64,000 nucleotides of DNA. It comes from JAHQVI01 sp050330195. GTDB lineage: Bacteria > Pseudomonadota > Alphaproteobacteria > Rhizobiales > Rhodomicrobiaceae. This document shows, in pieces, positions 9,322 to 18,162 of the stretch. The stretch lies in contig JBHJOB010000010.1 of NCBI GenBank assembly GCA_050330195.1, positions 6,803 through 70,802 on the forward strand, read 5' to 3'. Each line of letters begins with the position of its first letter. The stretch's first letter is position 1. The notes below the pieces were generated by a model. That model saw only the letters and a list, made by a program, of their open reading frames with translations. It ran no database searches and had not been told where the DNA came from. Made by a program: the position numbers and the translations under genes.

Positions 9322-9758
9322 GCGGGACTCCTGATTGACACGTTCGGCGGCAAAGGCGGGGCTTGCATGACTCCCCACGCCAAATGCGCAGAGAGTTGGA
9401 GAAAATCATAAGAAACAGAGCTTTACCGGCATTTATGAGGCATCTTGCGGTGGACGTCGGAACTCGGTGGCCTTTCTGTGGAGTGTGGTCATGACCTCAT
9501 CATCGGTTGCGGCCATCAGACGGCATCTCCGCAAGCCGATTTTCTTGCGACTGCTGCCGCATCTGACGCCAATGCATGAACAACACGGCAGGACGGCGTC
9601 TTATTCGGCGGAGCGGATAATTTTTTTCCGGGTCCGGCCGACGGCATCGAACATGGTCGCGGCTTGCCCGGTGCGCGGGAAACGGCTATGGCATTCATCG
9701 CGGAAATCGCCGCCAGCCAGTGCGCGAGATCCCAGTCAGTAATTCGGATACACATTGA
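9322..9758. other. Intergenic region between divergent MATE and TauE/SafE genes
   Basis: About 440 bases with no convincing gene. A small open frame at 9467-9742 has no recognisable protein character or ribosome site. Promoters for both flanking genes must lie here. I could not pick out a clear sigma-70 pair or operator. Confidence 0.5.
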
Positions 9759-10496
9759 ATGACCGGGGTTATCCTCGCCATTATCGGGCTCGCCATGGGC
9801 GGTGTCCTCAAGGGCGCGACCGGCGCGGGCGCTCCGATCATTGCCGTGCCGGTGATGGCCATATATTTCGGCGTACCGCTTGCGGTCACGATCTTTGCGG
9901 TTCCCAATCTTCTCGCGAATTCCTGGCAGGCCTGGACGTACAGGAAGGATCAGTTGCCGCTGCCCTTCATGCTGATGTTTGCCGGGGGCGGGGCTGTGGG
10001 CACGCTCATCGGCACAATGTTGCTGGTCAACCTGCCGGGATCGGTGCTGACGCTCATCGTCGCGTTTGCCGTCTTTATCTACGTCGCCTTTCGGCTGCTG
10101 CGTCCCGGCTGGGTGCTGCGCTACCCGCTCGCCGAGAAGCTGTCGCTTTCAATGGGCGTGCTCGGCGGGACGATGTTTGGCGCATCGGGGCTGTCAGCCC
10201 CCGTCATCCTCAGTTTCCTCAACGCGATGAAGCTGGAGCGCCGGCAGTTCATCGCGACCGTCACCATGTTGTTCACCATGATGGCCGTCGTGCAGATCCC
10301 CACGCTCTTCGCCTACGGCATCATGGATGGACGCAACTTCCTGATCAGCACGACCGCCCTTCTTCCGATCGTTGCGTTCATGCCGGTCGGCGCTTGGCTT
10401 GCCCGGCATATTTCGCGCGATGTGTTCGACAAGCTGGTCCTTGTCCTGTTGACCGTGATCGCCATAAGGCTGGTGGCAAACGCATGGTTTGGATAA
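9759..10496 (+). CDS. TauE/SafE family membrane permease
   Basis: 245 residues, about eight hydrophobic segments, with the duplicated glycine-rich repeats typical of the family (GVLKGATGAGAPIIAVPV near the N-terminus, GTMFGASGLSAPVIL in the middle). Members export or import sulfite, sulfoacetate and other small organic anions. No sulfur-metabolism gene is adjacent, so the substrate is not indicated. The gene appears monocistronic, with 153 bp before the next gene. Confidence 0.88.
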   Translation: MTGVILAIIGLAMGGVLKGATGAGAPIIAVPVMAIYFGVPLAVTIFAVPNLLANSWQAWTYRKDQLPLPFMLMFAGGGAVGTLIGTMLLVNLPGSVLTLIVAFAVFIYVAFRLLRPGWVLRYPLAEKLSLSMGVLGGTMFGASGLSAPVILSFLNAMKLERRQFIATVTMLFTMMAVVQIPTLFAYGIMDGRNFLISTTALLPIVAFMPVGAWLARHISRDVFDKLVLVLLTVIAIRLVANAWFG

Positions 10497-10649
10497 GACG
10501 CCGTGCCCGGCCCAATAGACCGTCAGGCCCGGCCATCAAACTGCTACCAGAAATCCACAAAAACGCCATTTGCATCCTCTAGTCGTAGGGAGCCCTGCGC
10601 TCGGTTGGCGGTACGCCCCGAGCACCTCCCGCGTTCTTGAGAGGCGGCC

Positions 10650-11702
10650 ATGCGGTACGTGTTTTTCCTTTTGACCCTCGCCCTGCTCGCCGCGCCAGCG
10701 CGCGCGGAAACGTCTGCCGTAACCAACGCCAAGTCCTCCGAAGCCGGCCTGCGCTGGATCAAGGATTACCGCAAGAAGCCCGATCCCAAATCGGTTCCGG
10801 CGCTGTTCAGGGCGCTCAGCGAGCGGAAGGCGTTTCACGAGCCGGAATCCTGCGGCGTCTATGTCGGGTTTCTGGCGGGCGTGATCGGCTCCAATCCGCG
10901 CGACGCGAAGACGCTGATCACCAAGACGTCGCTGCCCTTCGAGAATCAATGGGTGATGATCCGCGCGGTCGCTTATTCCGGCCATCCGCGATGGCGCGAA
11001 CTGATGCTCGACCTCTTGATCGACATGCCCGACCGCCGCCTGCTCATCGAGCAATACCTCTCCGACAGCCTGCCCGTGCTCGACGACATTCCGCTGGAGC
11101 CGAAGCGGGCAACGCCGATGGAGAAATTCAGGCGCATCTTCAAGCGCGAAACCTATCTGAGAAAGAAGGAAGAAAAGACCGCGCCGGTCACATTCATGTC
11201 TCATCCTGAACTGATCGACACCCATTGGGGCGTCTACTTCGCCACCGGCAAGGATAAACCGATCGAGCGGATCGTCACACTGCTTCCCTGGTCACTCGAA
11301 CGCGACAACGTCGACAAGCTGACCGTTGGCGGCATGGCAAAGTTCACGCTCGCCACCAATGCCGCACGGGACGTGAAGCTGCTGCGGATGTTGAAGCGCC
11401 TGTCCAGGCGGCAACCGGAGGAGGTGCGTCCGATTCTTCAGGAGGTCGCCGACGCCGCGGAGACAGCCGATACCGGCCGCATTCGCAAGGAAGCTGTGGC
11501 GATGGTGCAGGAACTGCGCACGCAGGGACCGGGCTCGAAGCGCGAGCTTGCCTGGTGGGGGCAGGTCGGACAGACGGCGCTTTCGCTGGGCTGCATCGGC
11601 GCAGCGGTTACGGGACAGGTAGAGTTCGGTGTGCCATGCGTGGTCGGCGGCGCGCTGTCGAGCGCTGCGCTGAAGTATCTGGCCTCACCTGATCCGGGGT
11701 AA
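10650..11702 (+). CDS. Exported protein of unknown function
   Basis: 350 residues with a clear signal peptide (residues 1-19, cleavage after ARA). The mature part is largely helical by pattern and rich in short hydrophobic/charged helices, suggesting HEAT-like packing. The last 45 residues contain a glycine/alanine-rich hydrophobic segment (residues of about 310-345, including two cysteines) that could anchor it to a membrane. An AGAGG ribosome site precedes the ATG. It resembles conserved hypothetical proteins I recall from other Hyphomicrobiales, but I know no characterised member and assign no function. It faces the Gfo/Idh gene convergently. Confidence 0.75.
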   Translation: MRYVFFLLTLALLAAPARAETSAVTNAKSSEAGLRWIKDYRKKPDPKSVPALFRALSERKAFHEPESCGVYVGFLAGVIGSNPRDAKTLITKTSLPFENQWVMIRAVAYSGHPRWRELMLDLLIDMPDRRLLIEQYLSDSLPVLDDIPLEPKRATPMEKFRRIFKRETYLRKKEEKTAPVTFMSHPELIDTHWGVYFATGKDKPIERIVTLLPWSLERDNVDKLTVGGMAKFTLATNAARDVKLLRMLKRLSRRQPEEVRPILQEVADAAETADTGRIRKEAVAMVQELRTQGPGSKRELAWWGQVGQTALSLGCIGAAVTGQVEFGVPCVVGGALSSAALKYLASPDPG

Positions 11703-11802
11703 AGGGCCGTTCCAGACCGGCGCCGAGCACACCCTCGGCGTGGGACCGGCTCTTTCGGCTTGCCCATCTCATCCAGTCGGCTTTCGCTTGAGCGATTGAA
11801 CT

Positions 11803-11831
11803 GGCGGGAGCGGAGTTCCCCGGCTCCCGCC
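11803..11831. terminator. Hairpin between convergent genes, terminator-like
   Basis: A perfect 9-bp stem (GGCGGGAGC with GCTCCCGCC) around an 11-base loop sits in the 138-bp gap between two convergent genes. No T-run follows on either strand, so it is a candidate RNA 3'-end structure rather than a textbook intrinsic terminator. Confidence 0.4.
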
Positions 11832-11840
11832 GCTCGACGT

Positions 11841-12989
11841 TCAGTTGTCCCCGGAGGTGGCGAAAACCTCTTCACCGCCGCCGAGCGGAACGGGGGCGGG
11901 GCGGTCGCAGGTGCTCTCCAGCCGGGTGCGGCGGCCGTCAACGGCGCTTTTCTCCAGCGCCTCCATGACCTCCAGCACATGAAGAGCCAACTCGCCGCTC
12001 GCGCGGTGCGGCCTGCCTTGGGCGATGGCTGCAGCCATGTCGAACACGCCAGCCATCCGATAATCCGCAACCTCGCGTTCATCGCCGAGCTTGCGGTTGG
12101 GCGTTCCGAAAGGCCGGCCCTCCAGCGATGCTTCCTGCCACTCGCCGCTCCGTTCGGAATATCTGACCGCGCCGTCGAAGAAGTTCGGATCCGGATTCAG
12201 GATGCTGCCCTCGGTTCCGTAGAGCTCGATCGGCTGCCGGGTGTGCTTCCAGACGTCCCAGGAGGCGGTGAAGGAAACATTTGCGCCATTGGCAAAGGCC
12301 AGGATGCCGTTCACCGTCGTCGGCACCTCGACCTTGATTTCCTTTCCGCTATGCGGCTTGCTCGTGATCGTGCGCACCGTCCGGCCCATCGACGCGTATG
12401 CCGTCACGCTCTCGACCGGCCCCAGGCAATTGACGAGCTGCGTGATCGGATAGCACCCGATATCGAGCACGGGACCGCCGCCTCTGGCGAAGAAGAAATA
12501 GGGGTTGGGGTGCCACATCTCCATGCCCGGCGTGGCGAAAGTGGCCGCGCCGCCGACGACCGTCCCGATGCGGCCTTTATCGATCAGGGCACGGACGAGC
12601 TGATGCGACGCGCCGAGGAAAGTGTCCGGCGCAGACCCTATCCGCAGACCGGCCGCAGCCGCGGCTTCGGCGATCTCCCTTGCTTCGGCCAGCGTGGCGG
12701 CAAAAGGCTTTTCCGAATAGAAGTGCTTTCCCGCCGCGATCGCGCGTCGGCCGATCTCGGCATGGATCAGAGGTGGCGTGAGATTGACGATGATGGCGAT
12801 CTCGGGATCGTTCATCATCTCGTCGAGCGTCAATGACGCGCAGCCATGGGCGGTGGCCTTGGTTTCAGCCAGCGTCATGTCGATGTCCGTCACGGCCTTC
12901 ACCGAGACGATCCGCGAGCTTGCGCCGCCGGTCAGATAGGCGTCGCTGATATTGCCGCAGCCGACGATGCCGAGTTTCACAGTCTGCAT
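11841..12989 (-). CDS. Gfo/Idh/MocA family NAD(P)-dependent oxidoreductase
   Basis: 382 residues. A Rossmann motif opens the protein (GIVGCGNISDAYL, residues of about 7-19). The EKPFA motif follows near residue 95, and the GGGPVLDIGCYPI stretch near 165-180 carries the catalytic region with the Asp/Tyr typical of sugar dehydrogenases. The open frame extends upstream to 13175 but only overlaps the neighbouring gene; ATG 12989 (MQTVKLG) is the family start. It is the last gene of the LamB/CUT1 sugar operon, so it probably oxidises the imported sugar or a derivative using bound NAD(P). The substrate is not evident. Confidence 0.92.
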   Translation of the reverse strand: MQTVKLGIVGCGNISDAYLTGGASSRIVSVKAVTDIDMTLAETKATAHGCASLTLDEMMNDPEIAIIVNLTPPLIHAEIGRRAIAAGKHFYSEKPFAATLAEAREIAEAAAAAGLRIGSAPDTFLGASHQLVRALIDKGRIGTVVGGAATFATPGMEMWHPNPYFFFARGGGPVLDIGCYPITQLVNCLGPVESVTAYASMGRTVRTITSKPHSGKEIKVEVPTTVNGILAFANGANVSFTASWDVWKHTRQPIELYGTEGSILNPDPNFFDGAVRYSERSGEWQEASLEGRPFGTPNRKLGDEREVADYRMAGVFDMAAAIAQGRPHRASGELALHVLEVMEALEKSAVDGRRTRLESTCDRPAPVPLGGGEEVFATSGDN

Positions 12990-12999
12990 GATGACGCCC

Positions 13000-13767
13000 T
13001 CAAGAAAGTTTCTGCAAAAGATAGTTCCGGCTCGCCTCGGCAAAGGCGATCGGGTTTTTCGGGTTGTCGTGTTCGAGCACCATCCATCTTGCCCCCATGG
13101 CGCGGCCCTCGCTCCACAGATGCGGCCAGTCGAGCGTGCCAGCGCCGATGTCGGCCCAGCCGTCTTCTTCCGCATTCGTGCCCTCCGGCGCGAGATCCTT
13201 GACGTGCAGCGCCGTCAAACGGTCCTGTAGCGGCCTGATGGTTTCCAGCGCATCCGCGCCGCCCCGCACGATCCATGCGAGATCCGCCTCGAATGTGAGG
13301 GGCGAACCCTCCGCGCCGGCGAAGAGATGCGCAAGCGGCGTGGTTCCGTCCGCGAAGAGCGTCAGTTCCCAATCGTGGTTGTGGTAGCCAAGCGCAACGC
13401 CGTGCGATTTCATCTTCGACGCCATCTGCCCGAGTTCCTCGCCCACCTGCCGCCAGCAATCGGCGGGCATGAAACGCTCCGCATCGGGAAGAGCGGGCAT
13501 GTAAAGCTCCTCGATCCCGATGACATGAGCCTGGCCCGCAACCCAGTCCAGACGCTCCCGCAGCATCGCCATGTTGACATGGCCGGTCGGGGCGCTGATC
13601 CCGAATTCGTCGAGCTTGGTTCGAGTCTCCTTCGCGTCTTCAAGATGAGCGCCGGTGATTTCGACGCGGCGGAAGCCGATCCCGGCCAATGCTTCAAGCT
13701 GGGTTTCGAGACTGCCATAGTGGCGCAGCGTATAGAGCTGGATTGAAAGCTCGTCCGCAATGTTCAT
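13000..13767 (-). CDS. Sugar phosphate isomerase/epimerase-like TIM barrel protein
   Basis: 255 residues of the xylose-isomerase-like TIM barrel (AP-endonuclease 2) superfamily. Metal-site segments are visible: GYHNHDWE near residue 130, LTFEADLAWIVRGG near 160, LHVKDLAPE near 190 and VLEHDNP near 230. It is 10 bp upstream of the Gfo/Idh gene and 35 bp downstream of the ATPase gene. In this fold, neighbours of Gfo/Idh enzymes act on inositols, keto-sugars or 3-keto-glycosides; which applies here is inference. Confidence 0.85.
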   Translation of the reverse strand: MNIADELSIQLYTLRHYGSLETQLEALAGIGFRRVEITGAHLEDAKETRTKLDEFGISAPTGHVNMAMLRERLDWVAGQAHVIGIEELYMPALPDAERFMPADCWRQVGEELGQMASKMKSHGVALGYHNHDWELTLFADGTTPLAHLFAGAEGSPLTFEADLAWIVRGGADALETIRPLQDRLTALHVKDLAPEGTNAEEDGWADIGAGTLDWPHLWSEGRAMGARWMVLEHDNPKNPIAFAEASRNYLLQKLS

Positions 13768-13802
13768 GTGTCATGCCTCTCATGAGTGAAGGTTGGGGAG
13801 TT

Positions 13803-14882
13803 TCAAAGGCGCTCGCCGGTTTCAGCGTCGAACAGGGATATGCGTTCGGCGTCCGGCGTCAGGGAAAGCTGCGAGCCGACGGGGGGAAAGTAATCGCCCG
13901 GCAGACGGAGCTGAAGCGATACGGCGCCGTCGGAGCACCAGACCAGATTGTCCGCGCCGTGCATTTCGACCAGCTCGGACCGGAAGCCGCTCCAGAGCCC
14001 CGTGCTGTTGACGGCGATGTGCTCCGGGCGCACGCCGAGCACGGCGGGTTGGTCGATGGGCGCATCGCTGGCGAAGGGGTAGCCGCCGAGCGGAAGTTGC
14101 AGCTTTCCGGCGGTGAATGCGAGGCCGTCCGCCAACCGTTCGATGCGCCCCTCGATGAAATTCATCCGTGGACTGCCGACGAACCCGGCCACGAATTGAT
14201 TGGCCGGCTGCAGATAGATTTCGGACGGCGTTCCGAGTTGCTGGATCTTGCGGTCCTTCATGACCGCGATGCGGTCAGCCAGCGTCATCGCCTCGATCTG
14301 GTCATGGGTGACGTAGATGATGGTCGCCTTGTCCATCGCGCGGTGCAGCTTCTTGATCTCGACGCGCAATTCGTTGCGCAGCTGTGCATCGAGATTCGAA
14401 AGCGGCTCGTCGAAGAGAAACACGTCTGCGTCGCGCACGAGCGCCCGGCCGATGGCGACACGCTGGCGTTGCCCGCCCGAAAGCTGCTCCGGGCGACGGT
14501 CGAGAAGCGGGGTGATCTGAAGCATCTCTGCGGCCCGGCGAACCCGCCTTTCGATCTCGTCCTTCGGCGTCCTGTTCATCCTGAGTCCGAAGGACATATT
14601 CTGCCGGACATTCATGCGGGGATAAAGCGCGTAGGACTGGAACACCATTGCGATGCCGCGATCCTTGGGTTCCTCCCAGGTCACGTTCTCGTCGTTAATC
14701 CAGATCTGTCCGTCCTCGACGTCAATGAGGCCAGCGACCGCGTTGAGAAGCGTCGATTTTCCGCATCCGGAGGGCCCCAGAAGAACAAGGAACTCGCCCT
14801 CCCGGACATCGAGAGAGATATCGCCGAGGACGCGAAGTCCGCCGAAGGCGATGGAAACATTGCGAATGGAAACTGAGGACAT
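13803..14882 (-). CDS. Sugar ABC transporter ATP-binding protein (MalK/UgpC type)
   Basis: 359 residues, the usual length for a CUT1 ATPase with a C-terminal regulatory/TOBE domain. Walker A is GPSGCGKST (near residue 37), the signature is LSGGQRQRVAIGRAL, Walker B is FLFDEPLSNLDA and the switch is VTHDQIEA. The C-terminal 120 residues hold the OB-like motif around GVRPEHIAV. It drives the importer formed by the two permeases upstream (stop of the last permease 4 bp away). No second ATPase for this system is present. Confidence 0.94.
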   Translation of the reverse strand: MSSVSIRNVSIAFGGLRVLGDISLDVREGEFLVLLGPSGCGKSTLLNAVAGLIDVEDGQIWINDENVTWEEPKDRGIAMVFQSYALYPRMNVRQNMSFGLRMNRTPKDEIERRVRRAAEMLQITPLLDRRPEQLSGGQRQRVAIGRALVRDADVFLFDEPLSNLDAQLRNELRVEIKKLHRAMDKATIIYVTHDQIEAMTLADRIAVMKDRKIQQLGTPSEIYLQPANQFVAGFVGSPRMNFIEGRIERLADGLAFTAGKLQLPLGGYPFASDAPIDQPAVLGVRPEHIAVNSTGLWSGFRSELVEMHGADNLVWCSDGAVSLQLRLPGDYFPPVGSQLSLTPDAERISLFDAETGERL

Positions 14883-14886
14883 AGGG

Positions 14887-15771
14887 TCAACCTTTGACGC
14901 CGCCGGCGGTTATGCCCCGGACGAACCAGCGGCCCGAGATGAAATAGACGACGAGTGGTACGAGTGCGGTGAGGATGGTTGCGGCCATATCGACGTTGTA
15001 GGCGCGCTCACCCTGCGTCGAAATCACGACATTGTTCAGTTGCACCGTCATGGGAAGATTTTCACGCCCGGCGAAGGTCAGGCCAAGGATGAAATCGTTC
15101 CAGATGCCGGTCACCTGGAGGATCGCGGCGACGATCAGGATCGGCGTCGACATGGGGATCATGATCATGAAGAAGATCGACCAGAACCCGCCGCCGTCGA
15201 CACGCGCCGCCTTGAACAGCTCGACCGGAATGCTGGCATAGAAATTCCGGAAGAGCAGCGTCATCAGCGGCAGGCCGAAGATCGTGTGGACGATGACGAT
15301 GCACAAAAGCGAATTGTAGATGCCGGCAAAGGCGAACAGGCGAACGAGCGGGTAGAGGAAAACCTGATAGGGGATGAACGCCCCGATCAGCAGGATGGCG
15401 AAAATCGCATTCGCGCCCCTGACGCGCCAGAAACTCAGCGCATAACCCGTCATCGCGCCGATCAGGATCGACAGAAACACCGACGGCAGAAGAATCTGCA
15501 CCGAGTTCCAGAACCCCACCTGAATGCCCTCGCATTCCAGCCCGGTGCAGGCCGACGACCAGGCTTTGATCCACGGCTCATAAGTCGCCGCGTCCGGGAA
15601 AGCCATGATATTGCCGAGCCGGATCTCGTCCATCGGCTTCAGCGATGTCATCAGCATGATCCAGAAAGGCAGAAGGAAGAACAGCGCCGATATGCCGAGG
15701 AAGGCGTAGATGCCGACCCTGCCAACGGTAACACGATGCGGACGCGGTCCGTGCGGTTGGAACTCGTTCAT
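14887..15771 (-). CDS. Sugar ABC transporter permease (CUT1, MalG-like)
   Basis: 294 residues with six hydrophobic segments and the EAA loop AARVDGGGFWSIFFMIMIPM near residue 200. The open frame runs back to 16137, but ATG 15771 (MNEFQPHG) is the proper start: it overlaps the upstream permease stop by 4 bases (ATGA), a classic coupled pair. It is the MalG-type half of the channel. Confidence 0.93.
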   Translation of the reverse strand: MNEFQPHGPRPHRVTVGRVGIYAFLGISALFFLLPFWIMLMTSLKPMDEIRLGNIMAFPDAATYEPWIKAWSSACTGLECEGIQVGFWNSVQILLPSVFLSILIGAMTGYALSFWRVRGANAIFAILLIGAFIPYQVFLYPLVRLFAFAGIYNSLLCIVIVHTIFGLPLMTLLFRNFYASIPVELFKAARVDGGGFWSIFFMIMIPMSTPILIVAAILQVTGIWNDFILGLTFAGRENLPMTVQLNNVVISTQGERAYNVDMAATILTALVPLVVYFISGRWFVRGITAGGVKG

Positions 15772-16679
15772 CCGCGCCCCCTGGCCGTCCGTATGCCCCG
15801 TACATAGATCCAGGGTGCGAGCAGGGCCGCGACGGTTATCAGCATCATGGTGGCCGCCGCCGTCGCCAGACCGACATTGTTGCGCTCGAACAGATGGTCC
15901 ATCACGAATTTGGCGGGCACATCCGACGCAATTCCGGGGCCGCCCCGCGTCATGGCCACGACGAGATCGTAGATCTTGATCACGCCAATGGAGAGCACGA
16001 CGACCGAGGTCACGATCATCGGGCCAAGCAGCGGCAGCACGATCGAGATGTAGTAGCGCCAGGCCGGCACGCCATCGATGCGCGCCGCCTTCCAGAGGCT
16101 CTCGTCGATGCCCCGCAGTCCGGCGAGCAGGATGCACATGACCAGTCCCGAGCCCTGCCAGACGATCGCGATCACGATGGTGTAGATGACCATTTCCTGA
16201 TTGATGAGCCAGTTGAAGGTGAAAGTCTCAAAGCCGAGATCGCGAACCAGCTTTTCAAGGCCAAGCGTCGGATTGAAGAACCACTGCCAGGCAAGGCCCG
16301 TGACGACGAAGGACATCGAGTAGGGATAGAGGAAGATCGTCCGGAAGATGGCTTCGCCGCGAACGCGCTGGTCGATGAACACCGCCAACAGAAAGCCGAA
16401 GATCAGACAGCCGCCTATCGTGAACGCTCCGAGAATGAATGTGTTCGTGACCGAGACGAGGAAGCGGTCATTTCCGAAAAGCCGCTCATATTGCGCAAGG
16501 CCCGCCCATTCCATCACGGGCAGCATTCTCGATGGCGTGAAGGAAAGAGCAACCGTCCAGATCATGCAGCCCAGATAGGCGATGACCACGATGAGAAAGG
16601 CCGGTATGAGCGCAATGGTCGCCGCGCTGCTCTGGCGTCGCCGCCTGAGTGACGGGGCGCTTGTTGTAACCGCTGACAT
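15768..16679 (-). CDS. Sugar ABC transporter permease (CUT1, MalF-like)
   Basis: 303 residues with six hydrophobic segments and the EAA loop AARIDGVPAWRYYISIVLPL near residue 210. It couples to the next permease through a 4-base overlap. A 194-bp gap containing two RNA hairpins separates it from the binding-protein gene upstream, which probably sets a lower expression level for the membrane subunits. Confidence 0.93.
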   Translation of the reverse strand: MSAVTTSAPSLRRRRQSSAATIALIPAFLIVVIAYLGCMIWTVALSFTPSRMLPVMEWAGLAQYERLFGNDRFLVSVTNTFILGAFTIGGCLIFGFLLAVFIDQRVRGEAIFRTIFLYPYSMSFVVTGLAWQWFFNPTLGLEKLVRDLGFETFTFNWLINQEMVIYTIVIAIVWQGSGLVMCILLAGLRGIDESLWKAARIDGVPAWRYYISIVLPLLGPMIVTSVVVLSIGVIKIYDLVVAMTRGGPGIASDVPAKFVMDHLFERNNVGLATAAATMMLITVAALLAPWIYVRGIRTARGRG

Positions 16680-16702
16680 CAGGGGAGTGTCTCCGTAAGA
16701 AA

Positions 16703-16732
16703 GCCCGGTCGCCTTTATGGGGCGGACCGGGC
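16703..16732 (-). promoter_or_regulatory. Intercistronic hairpin before the MalF-like gene
   Basis: GCCCGGTC pairs perfectly with GACCGGGC, and the stem can be extended inward with a bulge. It lies 24 bases before the permease start in the operon transcript, and no T-run follows. It is probably an mRNA-stabilising or attenuating element that uncouples binding-protein and permease levels. Confidence 0.5.
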
Positions 16733-16844
16733 GAAGCCGGCCTGATGGATCGAAAGTGACATTTCAAGTCCCGCCGCCATTCCGGGTGGATGAAGGTCAG
16801 GTTGCTCAAATGCCGCGATAAATTCGATCCATCAGCAAAGCTCC

Positions 16845-16875
16845 AGTGGTTCGAAACTTTTCGATTTGAACCACT
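16845..16875 (-). promoter_or_regulatory. Hairpin overlapping the binding-protein stop codon
   Basis: AGTGGTTC (16845-16852) pairs with GAACCACT (16868-16875) and the stem continues inward with three A-T pairs and a bulge. It begins inside the stop codon of the 16874-18106 gene. In other binding-protein-dependent importers a hairpin at this place protects the upstream mRNA from 3' decay; that role is inferred here. Confidence 0.5.
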
Positions 16876-18106
16876 AGTTGGCCGACTTCAGGGCGGAGAC
16901 GACTTTCGCGACGAAGTCATCGACCGACATCGACTTGGTGCTCCAGAACTGCGTGATCACGTCACGCACAGCGCCGACGCGGTCGGGGGATGCGATGTAA
17001 CCGCCGGCCGGAATCTGCTGTTCGGGATCCTTGAGTGCGGCCATGCCAGCCTGGGCGCACTTGTCCATCGATGAAACGTCGAGATCCAGCCGCGCCGGCA
17101 CCGACCCTTTCTTGTTATTGAAGGCAATTTGCGCTTCGGGAGAGAGCATCAGCTCGGCGAGCTTCTTCTGGGCTTCCTGCTCCTCGGCGGAACTCACCTT
17201 CGGGAAAACGAAGACGTCGCCGCCCATGACATAGCCGCCGGGCATGACGACACAGCCATAGTCCTCGCCGGGTTTCATGCCGGCGTTGACGAATTCGCCT
17301 TTCGCCCAGTCGCCCATATGCTGCATGGCGGCCTTGCCGGTGATGACGAGGCCGGTCGTGTCGTTCCAGTTGCGCCCCGCGCTGCCTTCATCGGCAAGTT
17401 CGCTCAGCGCCCTGAAGGTTTCGGCCGCCTTGCGGAATCCGGCGTCTTGCGCGGCCTCGACGTCAGCATCGCCATAGACCTTCTGGAAGACGTCCTTTCC
17501 GGCCTGCGCAATCAGCACAGCGTCGAACAGGATCTGATCCTGCCAGTCCTGCGCGCCATGTGCGAACGGGATGACGCCCGCTTCCTTCAACTTCGGCGCA
17601 ATCCGGATGATGTCGTCGAAGCTCTCCGGCGGCTCGACGCCCGCATTCTCGAGGACGTCGATATTGTACCAGAGCCAGTTCTGGCCGTGAATGTTGATCG
17701 GGGCGGCATAGAATTTGCCGTCATGGGTCGTGGCGTCGACGATGGCCTGGGGCACGACCTCGCGCCACTTGTTTTCCTGCGCCACCTCGTCGAGATCGCG
17801 AAGGAAGCCGTTGCTGACAATTTCCTCGAACTGTTTGCCCGTATTGAACTGCATGACGGTTGGCGGATTGCCGCCGACGATACGGTTGATGCCTGCGGAG
17901 CGCGCGGCTTCACCGCCCGCGATCGCAGTATCGATCCAGTTACCGCCGGCGGCCTTGAAGCGGTCGGCGATCTCGGCGATCGCCGCCGACTCCCCCCCCG
18001 ACGTCCACCAATGCAGAACTTCGGCTTTCATCTCGGCGGCCTGCGTGGCGCCGGGCATGATGGCTGCGAACGCCGCAGCCGCGATTACGCTGGATATGCG
18101 CTTCAT
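16874..18106 (-). CDS. Sugar ABC transporter substrate-binding protein, GtsA-like
   Basis: 410 residues with a Sec signal peptide (cleavage after TQA near residue 23). The mature sequence follows the glucose/mannose-type binding proteins of the GtsA group: LHWWTSGGE near the start, APINIHGQNWLWYN near residue 130, AHGAQDWQD near 170 and MGDWAKGEF near 270. A GGGAGG ribosome site precedes the ATG. It feeds the CUT1 permeases downstream and lies just after the LamB-type porin, an arrangement parallel to gts-oprB loci of pseudomonads. An aldose or glycoside ligand is likely; the exact sugar is not readable. Confidence 0.92.
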   Translation of the reverse strand: MKRISSVIAAAAFAAIMPGATQAAEMKAEVLHWWTSGGESAAIAEIADRFKAAGGNWIDTAIAGGEAARSAGINRIVGGNPPTVMQFNTGKQFEEIVSNGFLRDLDEVAQENKWREVVPQAIVDATTHDGKFYAAPINIHGQNWLWYNIDVLENAGVEPPESFDDIIRIAPKLKEAGVIPFAHGAQDWQDQILFDAVLIAQAGKDVFQKVYGDADVEAAQDAGFRKAAETFRALSELADEGSAGRNWNDTTGLVITGKAAMQHMGDWAKGEFVNAGMKPGEDYGCVVMPGGYVMGGDVFVFPKVSSAEEQEAQKKLAELMLSPEAQIAFNNKKGSVPARLDLDVSSMDKCAQAGMAALKDPEQQIPAGGYIASPDRVGAVRDVITQFWSTKSMSVDDFVAKVVSALKSAN

Positions 18107-18162
18107 GTGTATTTCCTCCCTGTTACGCGCTTATGTGACTTGTTGAGTTTGTTTGCGGGCTC

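Noticed and set aside
9467..9742. Small open frame between MATE and TauE/SafE genes
   Set aside because: No ribosome site, no hydrophobic or domain pattern, and a competing minus-strand frame of equal quality.
12990..13175. Upstream extension of the Gfo/Idh frame
   Set aside because: It overlaps the TIM-barrel gene in another frame and lacks family residues; the start MQTVKLG at 12989 is canonical.
15772..16137. Upstream extension of the MalG-like permease frame
   Set aside because: It is an overlap with the MalF-like gene only; the ATGA overlap at 15768-15771 sets the start.
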